Assembly (NCBI RefSeq): GCF_003609635.1
Contig: NZ_MCIA01000001.1
Span: forward strand, 594,906-658,905
Origin: Lacrimispora algidixylanolytica
Lineage (GTDB): Bacteria; Bacillota; Clostridia; Lachnospirales; Lachnospiraceae
Reading direction: 5' to 3'
DNA: 64,000 nucleotides
Part shown: positions 1 through 6,962 of the stretch, in pieces
Numbering within the stretch: position 1 is the first letter of the stretch
Layout of the letters: the number at the start of each line of letters is the position of its first letter
Notes under the pieces: model-generated
The model's database searches: none
Told to the model about the DNA's origin: nothing
What the model saw: only the letters and a program-made list of their open reading frames with translations
Made by a program: the position numbers and the translations under genes

Positions 1-40
1 CTGTAGATAAGGTAAGGGTAATTAGTTTTTTCAGTTTCAT
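1..40 (-). CDS. Start of a lipoprotein gene, probably MetQ (partial)
   Basis: Only the first 13 codons are in the window; the gene runs off the left edge. An ATG at 40-38 follows a GGAGGA ribosome site (48-53) and encodes MKLKKLITLTLST, a Lys-rich n-region and the start of a hydrophobic core, typical of a lipoprotein signal peptide. The gene lies directly downstream of metN, metI and a dehydrogenase on the same strand, where the substrate-binding lipoprotein of a methionine importer (MetQ/NlpA family) is expected. That identity is inferred from position only, since no mature sequence is visible. Confidence 0.6.
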   Translation of the reverse strand, partial: MKLKKLITLTLST

Positions 41-67
41 AATTGTTTCCTCCATGTTTTGTTGTGG

Positions 68-1027
68 TTATAATGTAAGTGCCAGATCAAAGTTATCTTT
101 CATGGTCTGACAGGACTTGTGAAATTCATCTAGTTCCTCTTTTGTTAAATTAAGTTCGATCACATCAACCACTCCATGGCGGTTTAAAAGAGAGGGAGCG
201 CTTGCATAGACTCCTGTTTCCCCATATTGTCCGGTCAGCAGGGTGGATACTGGAAGAATCCGGTTTTCATCTCCAAATATAGCTCTGACCACTTCTGCAA
301 TGGAGGCTCCGATTCCAAATTCCGTAGAACCCTTTCCAGCTAAAATATGCCAGCCACCAGCCTTTCCTTCCTCCGCTATGGCTTTTAAGTCAAGAGCCCC
401 ATAGGTATCCGGCTGCTCCTGAATCAACTGGGAAAGTGGCTTTCCTCCTATGGTAACCGCAGACCATGCTACCATCTGGCTTTCTCCATGCTCCCCAAGG
501 GCATACGCAAGTATGGATTTCTGATCCACGCCTACTGCCTCTGATATGGCTCTCCTAAGTCTTGCACTATCTAAAGTGGTACTGGTAGAAAGAATCTTCT
601 CTGCCGGATAGAAAAGCGTATGCTGAATATAGTGAGTCACCACATCAGCTGGGTTTGAGATATTTAAAATGATCCCCTGAAACCCAGAGATTCGTATGCC
701 TTCCGCCACTTCCTTTATAATAGCTATAGTCTCCCGCAGAGTATCCATTCTCGTCTGCCCCTTGCTCATATCAGGCAAAGGTCCTGCTGCCACGATCAAC
801 AGATCCCCATCCTTTGCATCCTCATAATTACCTGCTCTTACCAAACATCGCCTGGGTAAATAGACTGTGGCATCAAATAGATCCATAGCCTGAGCTTTTG
901 CCTTTTCCTTATCAATGTCTATGTATACGATTTCCTCACAAAGCCCCTGAGAAATGAGAGAATATCCTGCATGAGACCCAACATGACCAGCACCGACAAT
1001 GATAATTTTTCTTCTTTGAAGCTCCAT
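68..1027 (-). CDS. L-2-hydroxyacid dehydrogenase, L-HicDH/L-LDH family
   Basis: A 319-aa NAD-dependent dehydrogenase of the lactate/malate family. Visible are the Rossmann loop VGAGHVG (residues 11-17), catalytic Arg93 in GQTR, substrate-binding Arg156 in LDSARLR and catalytic His180 in GEHGES. At the position that separates lactate (Gln) from malate (Arg) enzymes there is Met87. The GEHGxSQxVAWS block and the C-terminus recall L-2-hydroxyisocaproate dehydrogenase (recalled comparison), which reduces bulky 2-keto acids. The start at 1027 was chosen over an in-frame ATG at 1045 because it has the better spaced AGGCGG site and matches the family N-terminus. The gene sits inside the methionine operon between metI and the metQ-like gene, so 4-methylthio-2-oxobutyrate is an attractive substrate (inference). 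Confidence 0.85.
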   Translation of the reverse strand: MELQRRKIIIVGAGHVGSHAGYSLISQGLCEEIVYIDIDKEKAKAQAMDLFDATVYLPRRCLVRAGNYEDAKDGDLLIVAAGPLPDMSKGQTRMDTLRETIAIIKEVAEGIRISGFQGIILNISNPADVVTHYIQHTLFYPAEKILSTSTTLDSARLRRAISEAVGVDQKSILAYALGEHGESQMVAWSAVTIGGKPLSQLIQEQPDTYGALDLKAIAEEGKAGGWHILAGKGSTEFGIGASIAEVVRAIFGDENRILPVSTLLTGQYGETGVYASAPSLLNRHGVVDVIELNLTKEELDEFHKSCQTMKDNFDLALTL

Positions 1028-1054
1028 TTCACTACCGCCTTTCATAAGACCCCG

Positions 1055-1735
1055 CTAGTGGGTGTTCTTTTTTACAATTCGGTTTCCAATAATCTGAATG
1101 ATGCTTACCATAAAAACCAGAACCAAAACAGTCACATAGGTCACATCTGTCTGATTTCTGTCGTGTCCATACCGTATGGCATAATCTCCCAGACCTCCTG
1201 CTCCTACAACTCCAGCCATGGCAGTCAACCCAAGAAGGCTGATGGCCGTAATGGTGGTGCCTCTGGCAATTCCGCTTATACTTTCTCTTAGATACACCTG
1301 GAATATAATCTCTAAGGGACTCTTTCCCATGGAAAGGGCCGCTTCGATAAGACCGTGGTCAATTTCCGCCAAGGCACTTTCGATTTGTCTGGCAAAAAAC
1401 GGAACGGTTCCAAACACCAAGGGAACGATGGCTCCCTCCACTCCAATGGCCGTTCCCATAATAAATCTGGAAACCGGCATTACACCTGTTAAGAGAATGA
1501 TAAAGGGAATGGAACGAAAGAAATTAATCACTTTATCAAGGACCTGATAAAGCCCCTTATGAGCTAAAATCCCACCAGATCTAGTTACGGTAATGATGAC
1601 CCCAAGTATCATACCTAAGACAAAGGAAATGGTGCCAGACCAGAGGGCCATAATAAGCGTATCCCCAATAGCCTGATAAAAGGTGGGAAGCTTACCCATC
1701 ACATTGGGAATAACATTATAAATTAGTTCCTGCAT
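1055..1735 (-). CDS. metI: Methionine ABC transporter permease MetI
   Basis: A 226-aa inner-membrane permease of the methionine uptake transporter family (MetI/D-methionine permease). It has about five hydrophobic segments and the cytoplasmic coupling loop EAALSMGKSPLEIIF near residues 130-145, which contacts the ATPase subunit. Its start overlaps the 3' end of metN by 20 bases, which implies translational coupling. Length is normal for the family (about 215-230 aa). It belongs to the same transcript as metN, the dehydrogenase and the metQ-like gene. Confidence 0.93.
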   Translation of the reverse strand: MQELIYNVIPNVMGKLPTFYQAIGDTLIMALWSGTISFVLGMILGVIITVTRSGGILAHKGLYQVLDKVINFFRSIPFIILLTGVMPVSRFIMGTAIGVEGAIVPLVFGTVPFFARQIESALAEIDHGLIEAALSMGKSPLEIIFQVYLRESISGIARGTTITAISLLGLTAMAGVVGAGGLGDYAIRYGHDRNQTDVTYVTVLVLVFMVSIIQIIGNRIVKKNTH

Positions 1736-2762
1736 CCTGAATCACCTCCACTCCTACGTTTTTCTCGGCAAGATACTTCATTGCCAATGCAATCTGATCC
1801 CGATCTCCACTCATAATGGCCACCGTTCCACCGATGGGAGCATCTTGAATAATCTCAATATCAGAAAATATAATGTTAAGGTCAATGTCAAAGTTTCTAG
1901 AAACCGTGGAAATCAAGGGCTCAGAGACATTTTTCTCCACATAAGACAGGCGAACAATCATCTCCCCTGGCTTTATTCGAGTCACTGGAGAATCCTCTGC
2001 CAAAAGCCCCTCAATCTTATGTAAACTGGAAGTGGTCCGAATAAAATCCCTGGTAACCGGCTCTCTTGGATTTGCAAAGATGGAAAATACTTCTCCCTCC
2101 TCTACAACCTTTCCTTTTTCCATAACGGCCACCCGTCCGCATATTTCTTTAATGACAGCCATCTCATGGGTTATCACTACTACTGTGATACCAAGTTGCT
2201 TGTTGACCTTTTTGAGAAGCTGCAAAATGGATTTGGTAGTCTGGGGATCTAATGCACTGGTGGCTTCGTCACACAAAAGAACCTTAGGATCATTGGCTAG
2301 TGCCCTTGCTATGGCAACTCTCTGTTTTTGCCCGCCAGAGAGTTGGTTTGGATAGGCATTTTCTTTGTCTTCGATATCCACGAGCCGCAAAAGCTCTCGA
2401 ACCTTATTTTCTTTTTCTTCCCGGCCAAGACTGCTCCCCTTTAAAGGAAATGCTACATTTCCAAATACCGTTCTGGAAGGCATTAAGTTAAAATGTTGAA
2501 AGATCATGCCAATCCCTTTTCTTGCACTACGAAGCTCCCCGGCCGAAAGAGTGGTAAGTTCCTTGGAATCAACCATTACCCTTCCCCCCGTCGGCACCTC
2601 TAATAAATTGATGCATCGAACCAGTGTGGATTTACCCGCTCCGGAGAATCCGATGATCCCAAATATCTCGCCTTTGTCAATGGATAACGTCACATCATCA
2701 ATGGCATGAACCTGCCCTTCTCCGGTACCAAAAACCTTAGAAATATTTTGAAGTTCAATCAC
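1716..2762 (-). CDS. metN: Methionine ABC transporter ATP-binding protein MetN
   Basis: An ATPase that energises methionine import through MetI. From the chosen start it has Walker A GFSGAGKST, signature LSGGQKQRVAIARAL, Walker B VLLCDEATSALD and the switch His in VVITHE. A C-terminal NIL domain (about the last 80 residues) is the regulatory substrate-sensing domain of MetN proteins. The GTG at 2762 is preferred because GGGAGGAA lies 5 nt upstream; an in-frame ATG at 2819 would add 19 unconserved residues and has no good site. It is the first long gene after a structured 380-nt leader. Confidence 0.93.
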   Translation of the reverse strand: MIELQNISKVFGTGEGQVHAIDDVTLSIDKGEIFGIIGFSGAGKSTLVRCINLLEVPTGGRVMVDSKELTTLSAGELRSARKGIGMIFQHFNLMPSRTVFGNVAFPLKGSSLGREEKENKVRELLRLVDIEDKENAYPNQLSGGQKQRVAIARALANDPKVLLCDEATSALDPQTTKSILQLLKKVNKQLGITVVVITHEMAVIKEICGRVAVMEKGKVVEEGEVFSIFANPREPVTRDFIRTTSSLHKIEGLLAEDSPVTRIKPGEMIVRLSYVEKNVSEPLISTVSRNFDIDLNIIFSDIEIIQDAPIGGTVAIMSGDRDQIALAMKYLAEKNVGVEVIQDAGTNL

Positions 2763-2821
2763 TCTAGTTCCTCCCTCATAAAACAAAGTGTCTGGCTTGC
2801 CAAACTCTAGCGCTGTCACGC

Positions 2822-2897
2822 TGCCACAATAGTGGCAATCTTCTTTATGCGTGTTATGTGCATCCCGCCCGGTAGGGCTTTTTATGTAATGGGACGC
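2822..2897 (-). promoter_or_regulatory. Structured 5' leader of metN: nested hairpins
   Basis: On the transcribed minus strand, GCGTCCC (2891-2897) can pair with GGGATGC (2860-2866), enclosing a second helix GCCC-TACC-GGGC (2867-2878). Nearer metN, a perfect 6-bp hairpin TGCCAC-TATT-GTGGCA lies at 2822-2837. I do not recognise this as a SAM-I, SAM-II or T-box element; the conserved cores of those classes are absent. It lies after the leader terminator and about 60 nt before the metN start, so it could affect readthrough or translation. Confidence 0.5.
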
Positions 2898-2911
2898 AGT
2901 TTCCTACTAAA

Positions 2912-2941
2912 TAAAAAAACGGACTCCCGAAGGCTCCCGTT
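2912..2941 (-). terminator. Leader terminator upstream of metN
   Basis: The minus strand carries an imperfect hairpin of 22 nt (arms ACGG/CCGT and CC/GG, loop around UUCG, 2919-2940) followed by seven T. It lies between the Met/Cys-rich leader ORF and metN, so it is placed to act as an attenuator rather than as an end-of-operon terminator. Confidence 0.65.
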
Positions 2942-2980
2942 TTTGGTAAGTGGTAAAGCAGTGCAATTTTTATGCATTCC

Positions 2981-3100
2981 TTACTTGCCTGGATGGGAGT
3001 ATATAAAATAAACATGATTGCAGCACATGAAAAGCATGGCCATTGTCATGTCCATCGCTTTTTCATAAGAACAACACGCTGCATTCATCATTTTATTCAT
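2981..3100 (-). CDS. Met/Cys-rich leader peptide upstream of metN (39 aa)
   Basis: A 39-codon ORF starts at the ATG at 3100 with GGGAG five nt upstream and ends at TAA (2981-2983). Eight of its 39 residues are Met (1, 4, 5, 16, 18, 20, 22, 25) and four are Cys in two CC pairs, far above chance. It starts about 40 nt after the -10 box of a near-consensus promoter, and a terminator hairpin follows about 40 nt after its stop. The layout matches a classical attenuation leader, here reading Met (and Cys) codons to control methionine uptake. Regulatory function is inferred; it could also be a small membrane peptide. Confidence 0.6.
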   Translation of the reverse strand: MNKMMNAACCSYEKAMDMTMAMLFMCCNHVYFIYSHPGK

Positions 3101-3143
3101 TGGATCTCCCATCTATACTTATTAACATACTGGTTTTGTTGGT

Positions 3144-3172
3144 ATAATAACACCATGACCCTTTCTTGTCAA
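3144..3172 (-). promoter_or_regulatory. Sigma-A promoter of the met operon
   Basis: The minus strand shows TTGACA (3167-3172) and TATTAT (3144-3149) separated by exactly 17 nt. Transcription would start near 3137, giving a leader of about 375 nt before metN. Confidence 0.85.
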
Positions 3173-3215
3173 TAAAGTTTTTATAATTATACATTTTTTA
3201 TACTGTTTTTTCACA

Positions 3216-3258
3216 AGCAAAAACGAGCAACATACGGGAGATCCCATATACTGCTCGT
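3216..3258 (-). terminator. Terminator after cheX
   Basis: The arms ACGAGCA and TGCTCGT (3223-3229, 3252-3258) enclose a second near-perfect helix (ATACGGG/CCCATAT). On the minus strand the hairpin is followed by TTTTT. It lies about 95 nt after the cheX stop. Confidence 0.8.
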
Positions 3259-3351
3259 TGAACTTATCTCTTATTTTTATCAGACTCTTTCTTTATTAAA
3301 CTCTACAAAAAAGCATAGTTTTCTAAGTGCTTAGACCTGACAGTCAGAACA

Positions 3352-3813
3352 TTAGCCATTAATGGCAATATTAGTCTCAAACGGAATACCATTTGCGGAA
3401 ACCTTTACGCAAAGCACCTGATTGGCACTCATCTTTATGGACACATTGCTTCCGTAAATAAGAGTTGGTGTGGAAATATCTACCGTAATTCCCATCTCAG
3501 AAAAGAAGGTGGCGGCATTAGCTGTCAGCATGTTGGCAAGTTCTGAAACGGCACTTTGTGCCATCTCATCAAATTCCTCAACTGGCATCCCCATCATCAT
3601 GGTGGACGCGATGGCTTTTGCATCTTCTAAAGAAAGACAGTACACCACATTTCCCTTTACTTCTCCAACAATACCAACCGTCATAATCACGCCTGTACTG
3701 ACCAGGTTATCGTCTTTCAGACTAATGCCTTCTTTTTGAATGTCTTCAAAACCAAGTTGTGGCATTACGGAAAAAAATGCCTGTATAAAAGGATTTATGT
3801 ATTTTACATCCAA
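3352..3813 (-). CDS. cheX: CheX-like chemotaxis phosphatase
   Basis: A 153-aa cytosolic protein of the CheC/CheX family, which dephosphorylates CheY-P or related receivers. The single active-site helix carries the ExxN motif as Glu91-Leu-Ala-Asn94 in SELANM, the CheX arrangement (CheC has two such helices). The start is a TTG at 3813 with GGTGAT just upstream; no ATG fits. It overlaps the preceding REC-CheX gene by 10 nt, so the two are translationally coupled. No other chemotaxis genes are nearby; the partner receiver is probably the one encoded upstream. Confidence 0.85.
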   Translation of the reverse strand: MDVKYINPFIQAFFSVMPQLGFEDIQKEGISLKDDNLVSTGVIMTVGIVGEVKGNVVYCLSLEDAKAIASTMMMGMPVEEFDEMAQSAVSELANMLTANAATFFSEMGITVDISTPTLIYGSNVSIKMSANQVLCVKVSANGIPFETNIAING

Positions 3814-4667
3814 TGATCATCACCCCTTTGAAATCCGACATTAAGGAGAATCTCTCCAAACTCTGATTCACCAATCACAGAAGTTGTATAGAAACCAGGT
3901 GATGTAATGCAAACACTTTCTCCATGCATAATAGTCGGTGGAGCCACTCGTAATCCAAATGCTTTATTCATCCGGTTGATTACGGAGCATGCGTTTCCGG
4001 AGATAATATTAGCCAGCTCGCCAATGACTGCAATCACTTCATCATTTGTATTGGTTTCTTTTCTCATAATTGCGGCAGTTATCTCATGAGCCGTTTTCAT
4101 ACTTAGATCTATAAGCATTCTTCCTGAAAACTTCCCAATGATGCCGATAATTATGGTAAGTCCTTTGGATTCAAATTCTCTTTGACATGTATATTCGTCC
4201 TGATATGTAATCAGGGACTTAGCCATCTTATTAATTCCATCTAAAAGGGATTCCTTAAAGATAGCAATATTTTTATCCGATAATTCCTGATACAGCTCAT
4301 CTGAATCCATAACCCGGCTTATCGCTGCCATAAGGTTGTCCTCGTCAATCGGCTTCTGAACATAAGCCGATACCTTGTTGTCCTTTGCTGCCTTGACGAT
4401 TTCATCGTCCATCATGGAGCTTACGACAATTACCTTAATATCCTTATTAATCTCATGGACCGCCCTTGTACACTCCAGCCCATCTGTTCCAGGCAATGTC
4501 ATATCCATGGTTACAAGCTGGGGCATCTTATCTTTTATCACTTCCTTAACTGCTTCCAATGTGCCGGCTTCTCCGACCACATTAAGTCCGTGTCTTTCAA
4601 GAATTCCCCTGATGTACGCAATTGAAAATGGGGAATCATCCACTATAACTACTTTTGTACCCTCCAT
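3804..4667 (-). CDS. Response regulator with C-terminal CheX-like domain
   Basis: A 287-aa two-domain protein. Residues 1-122 form a receiver with acidic pair Asp10/Asp11, phospho-acceptor Asp55 (TMDMTLP), Ser83/84 and Lys105 (QKP). Residues about 135-287 are a CheC/CheX-type domain with Glu217-Leu-Ala-Asn220 in GELANI, so the catalytic Glu and Asn are kept. The protein may be its own phosphatase or act on other receivers. An AGGAGGG site lies 11 nt before the ATG. The next gene is stand-alone CheX, a paired arrangement. A good promoter lies about 60 nt upstream. Confidence 0.85.
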   Translation of the reverse strand: MEGTKVVIVDDSPFSIAYIRGILERHGLNVVGEAGTLEAVKEVIKDKMPQLVTMDMTLPGTDGLECTRAVHEINKDIKVIVVSSMMDDEIVKAAKDNKVSAYVQKPIDEDNLMAAISRVMDSDELYQELSDKNIAIFKESLLDGINKMAKSLITYQDEYTCQREFESKGLTIIIGIIGKFSGRMLIDLSMKTAHEITAAIMRKETNTNDEVIAVIGELANIISGNACSVINRMNKAFGLRVAPPTIMHGESVCITSPGFYTTSVIGESEFGEILLNVGFQRGDDHWM

Positions 4668-4721
4668 AAAAGTATAAACCCTCCTGCTTGAATAATTAGT
4701 TTCATTTATTTCTTAGCCTTA

Positions 4722-4750
4722 AAGATACCAGTTATTCCATATTTTGTCAA
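4722..4750 (-). promoter_or_regulatory. Promoter of the REC-CheX/cheX operon
   Basis: Minus strand TTGACA (4745-4750), a 17-nt spacer and TATCTT (4722-4727), about 55 nt before the REC-CheX start. The rest of 4751-4910 is AT-rich with no further feature seen. Confidence 0.7.
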
Positions 4751-4909
4751 AGTTTTTTCTATTTCGACATGTTCTTTTTTAGGCACTTTATAATCAGAGT
4801 TATTTCGACCTAGGAAACCTCAATGAAACTGTTTATAAATGAAAAAAATTACGTTTAGCAGCTATGTTTTTAAGTTGAAATTTTACAAAAAAATGTGCTA
4901 TCTTTTATC

Positions 4910-4955
4910 AAAATAAAGTGCAGGATAAGGGAAACTACAAATCCCTTACCCTGCA
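4910..4955 (-). terminator. Terminator after the LysM-GH18 gene
   Basis: A 14-bp stem with one mismatch (arms 4919-4932 and 4942-4955) is followed on the minus strand by CTTTATTTT, directly after the stop of the upstream gene. Confidence 0.85.
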
Positions 4956-4963
4956 TCCTATCT

Positions 4964-6109
4964 TTAATCCCCAACTTTCCTTGCTTCAAACATCTGACTC
5001 AGTAAAAGCCAGTTTGCCCGGAAGAACTGCATTAGCTGCCAGTATCCAGCACCGGTCAAACCATATTCTTTAATTAAATCAAACTTCGCCTGATAGCTTC
5101 TCACATCCTCAAACCAGACCTCGTGCTGAACCCCAAATTTCCAGTATCTGAAATAGGGAGTCATAGCCTCCTCATCAAACTGAATCTCCGCCCCATTTTC
5201 AATTGCAATCTGAATGGCCTCCAGATTGCTTATGGTTTCTGCTCTTGTCACGCCCCGCTCATAAGGCAGAGGCCAGTCATATCCGTAGTTGGGAATTCCA
5301 AGGCTCATCTTATACACGGGAATCTCTGTTAGCGCATACTCCACCACTCTTCTTACCAGGTTGATAGGAGCAACTGCCATGGGAGGGCCGAATGTATACC
5401 CCCACTCATATGTCATTAAAAGCACCCGATTCGCTGCCGCTCCCAAAAGTCCATAATCCACGCCCTCATACAAAAGACCGGCCTGATCCGCCGAAGTCTT
5501 GGGCGCCAGTGCCACCGATACCTGATATCCAAACTGGTTCAGGATCTCAGTGGTCCTTGCCACAAAATCTGCATAAGCCAGACGATCATCTGCCATAATA
5601 TACTCAAAATCAATATCCAGGCCACCGAATCTTTTTTCCTGCATCTTAAGTCCCAGATTCCAGATAAGCCGTTGCTGCACCTGGGTGTTATGTACCATGG
5701 TTGTCACCAGATTGTTGTTAAAACGCCCGTCAGCTCCAAGGGGCGTCAAGGTTAGAATCGGGCGCACCCCTGCCTCTAATGCCCGGTCAATCATCCAGTC
5801 ATCGTCAGCCATAGGCGGCACTAAGTCCCCGTTCTCCGTAAATCCGTAAGAAAAGACGTAAAGATCCGTCAAAAACGGTAGGGTATTATCTAAGTTTTCC
5901 GGATTAATAAAAGGATAGGCATATCCAAATACATAAAGAGGAGTTCTGTCCTCCGATGGATCATCTCCCCGGATATAAAGCGCCTGACCTATAGCCAGGC
6001 GATAGGGAGCTTCGATCTGATTGTCATAGGTCAATGCCTCTACCGAAACGCCCTGTGAACTGGCAATGGAATCTACGCTGTCCCCTTGCTGCACCACATA
6101 TATTTTCAT
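4964..6109 (-). CDS. LysM-GH18 spore hydrolase, YaaH/SleL-like
   Basis: A 381-aa protein with one LysM peptidoglycan-binding domain (residues 2-46, YVVQQGDSVDSIA) and a glycoside hydrolase 18 TIM barrel (about 58-380). The catalytic motif is GGLDIDFEY with general acid Glu169. This is the architecture of spore cortex N-acetylglucosaminidases (YaaH, SleL) that act in germination. There is no signal peptide, as usual for proteins assembled into spores from the mother cell. The start at 6109 follows AAAGGA; an in-frame ATG at 6187 adds 26 residues unlike the family and lacks a ribosome site. Confidence 0.88.
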   Translation of the reverse strand: MKIYVVQQGDSVDSIASSQGVSVEALTYDNQIEAPYRLAIGQALYIRGDDPSEDRTPLYVFGYAYPFINPENLDNTLPFLTDLYVFSYGFTENGDLVPPMADDDWMIDRALEAGVRPILTLTPLGADGRFNNNLVTTMVHNTQVQQRLIWNLGLKMQEKRFGGLDIDFEYIMADDRLAYADFVARTTEILNQFGYQVSVALAPKTSADQAGLLYEGVDYGLLGAAANRVLLMTYEWGYTFGPPMAVAPINLVRRVVEYALTEIPVYKMSLGIPNYGYDWPLPYERGVTRAETISNLEAIQIAIENGAEIQFDEEAMTPYFRYWKFGVQHEVWFEDVRSYQAKFDLIKEYGLTGAGYWQLMQFFRANWLLLSQMFEARKVGD

Positions 6110-6258
6110 AACAGCATCCTTTAAACAGAATTGGTAAAGCATATGTGAAAAAATGCCGAAACATGACAGAAAAGCTCTTGGTTTCAAATTTCTTTAGAAA
6201 AATGTAAAGTGCTTTTTTACTGCCTACGTTGTATAATAATTGAAAAGGAGGTTTTATT

Positions 6259-6954
6259 ATGCCGAATATCTTAGTATGTGATGATGACAAAGAAATCGTG
6301 GAAGCCATTGATATATATTTAACAGGAGAAGGCTTTCAGGTTATAAAAGCCTATGACGGCTTTGAAGCCCTGGAGCTATTAGAAAAAAATGAAGTGGATC
6401 TTATGATCCTAGACGTGATGATGCCAGGACTTGACGGGATCCGAACCACATTAAAGGTACGAGAGTCAAGCAGCATTCCTATCATAATCCTATCCGCCAA
6501 ATCAGAGGACACGGATAAAATCTTAGGACTTAACATCGGAGCCGATGATTATATAACAAAACCATTTAACCCCTTAGAGCTTGTTGCCAGGGTCAAATCC
6601 CAGTTACGCCGTTATACCCAGCTTGGAAATATGAATCAGCAGCCTACAGGCACTGTTTTCAAATGTGGGGGGCTTTCTATTAACGATGATAATAAGGAAG
6701 TATCTGTTGATGATGAGCTCATCAAACTGACCCCCATAGAATATAACATTCTTTTACTTCTGGTTCGGAATGCAGGAAAAGTATTCTCCATTGACGAAAT
6801 TTACGAACAGATCTGGAACGAAGAAGCCATCGGTGCAGATAACACTGTAGCCGTGCACATCCGCCACATCCGGGAGAAAATCGAAATCAATCCCAGGGAA
6901 CCACGCTACTTAAAAGTGGTTTGGGGCGTCGGGTATAAGATCGAAAAACAATAG
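6259..6954 (+). CDS. OmpR/VanR-type response regulator
   Basis: A 231-aa DNA-binding regulator. The receiver (1-118) has Asp8-Asp10, phospho-acceptor Asp52 (MILDVMMP), Ser79 and Lys101 (TKPF). The winged-helix output domain (about 130-230) ends with the usual HIRHIREKIE...VVWGVGYKIE pattern. AAGGAGG precedes the ATG, and TATAAT lies about 25 nt before it. The kinase gene follows after 8 nt, so they form a VanRS-like two-component pair of unknown signal. Since the next envelope genes are cell-wall hydrolases, an envelope role is possible but not shown. Confidence 0.9.
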   Translation: MPNILVCDDDKEIVEAIDIYLTGEGFQVIKAYDGFEALELLEKNEVDLMILDVMMPGLDGIRTTLKVRESSSIPIIILSAKSEDTDKILGLNIGADDYITKPFNPLELVARVKSQLRRYTQLGNMNQQPTGTVFKCGGLSINDDNKEVSVDDELIKLTPIEYNILLLLVRNAGKVFSIDEIYEQIWNEEAIGADNTVAVHIRHIREKIEINPREPRYLKVVWGVGYKIEKQ

Positions 6955-6962
6955 GAGCGATT

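Noticed and set aside
2972-3175. 67-aa plus-strand frame over the met leader
   Set aside because: It is antisense to the Met-rich leader ORF and promoter, and has no ribosome site.
2820-3180. SAM-I (S-box) or T-box leader for metN
   Set aside because: The S-box core (GAGGGA...CUGGCCC...GAAACC) and the T-box UGGNACC motif are absent on the transcribed strand.
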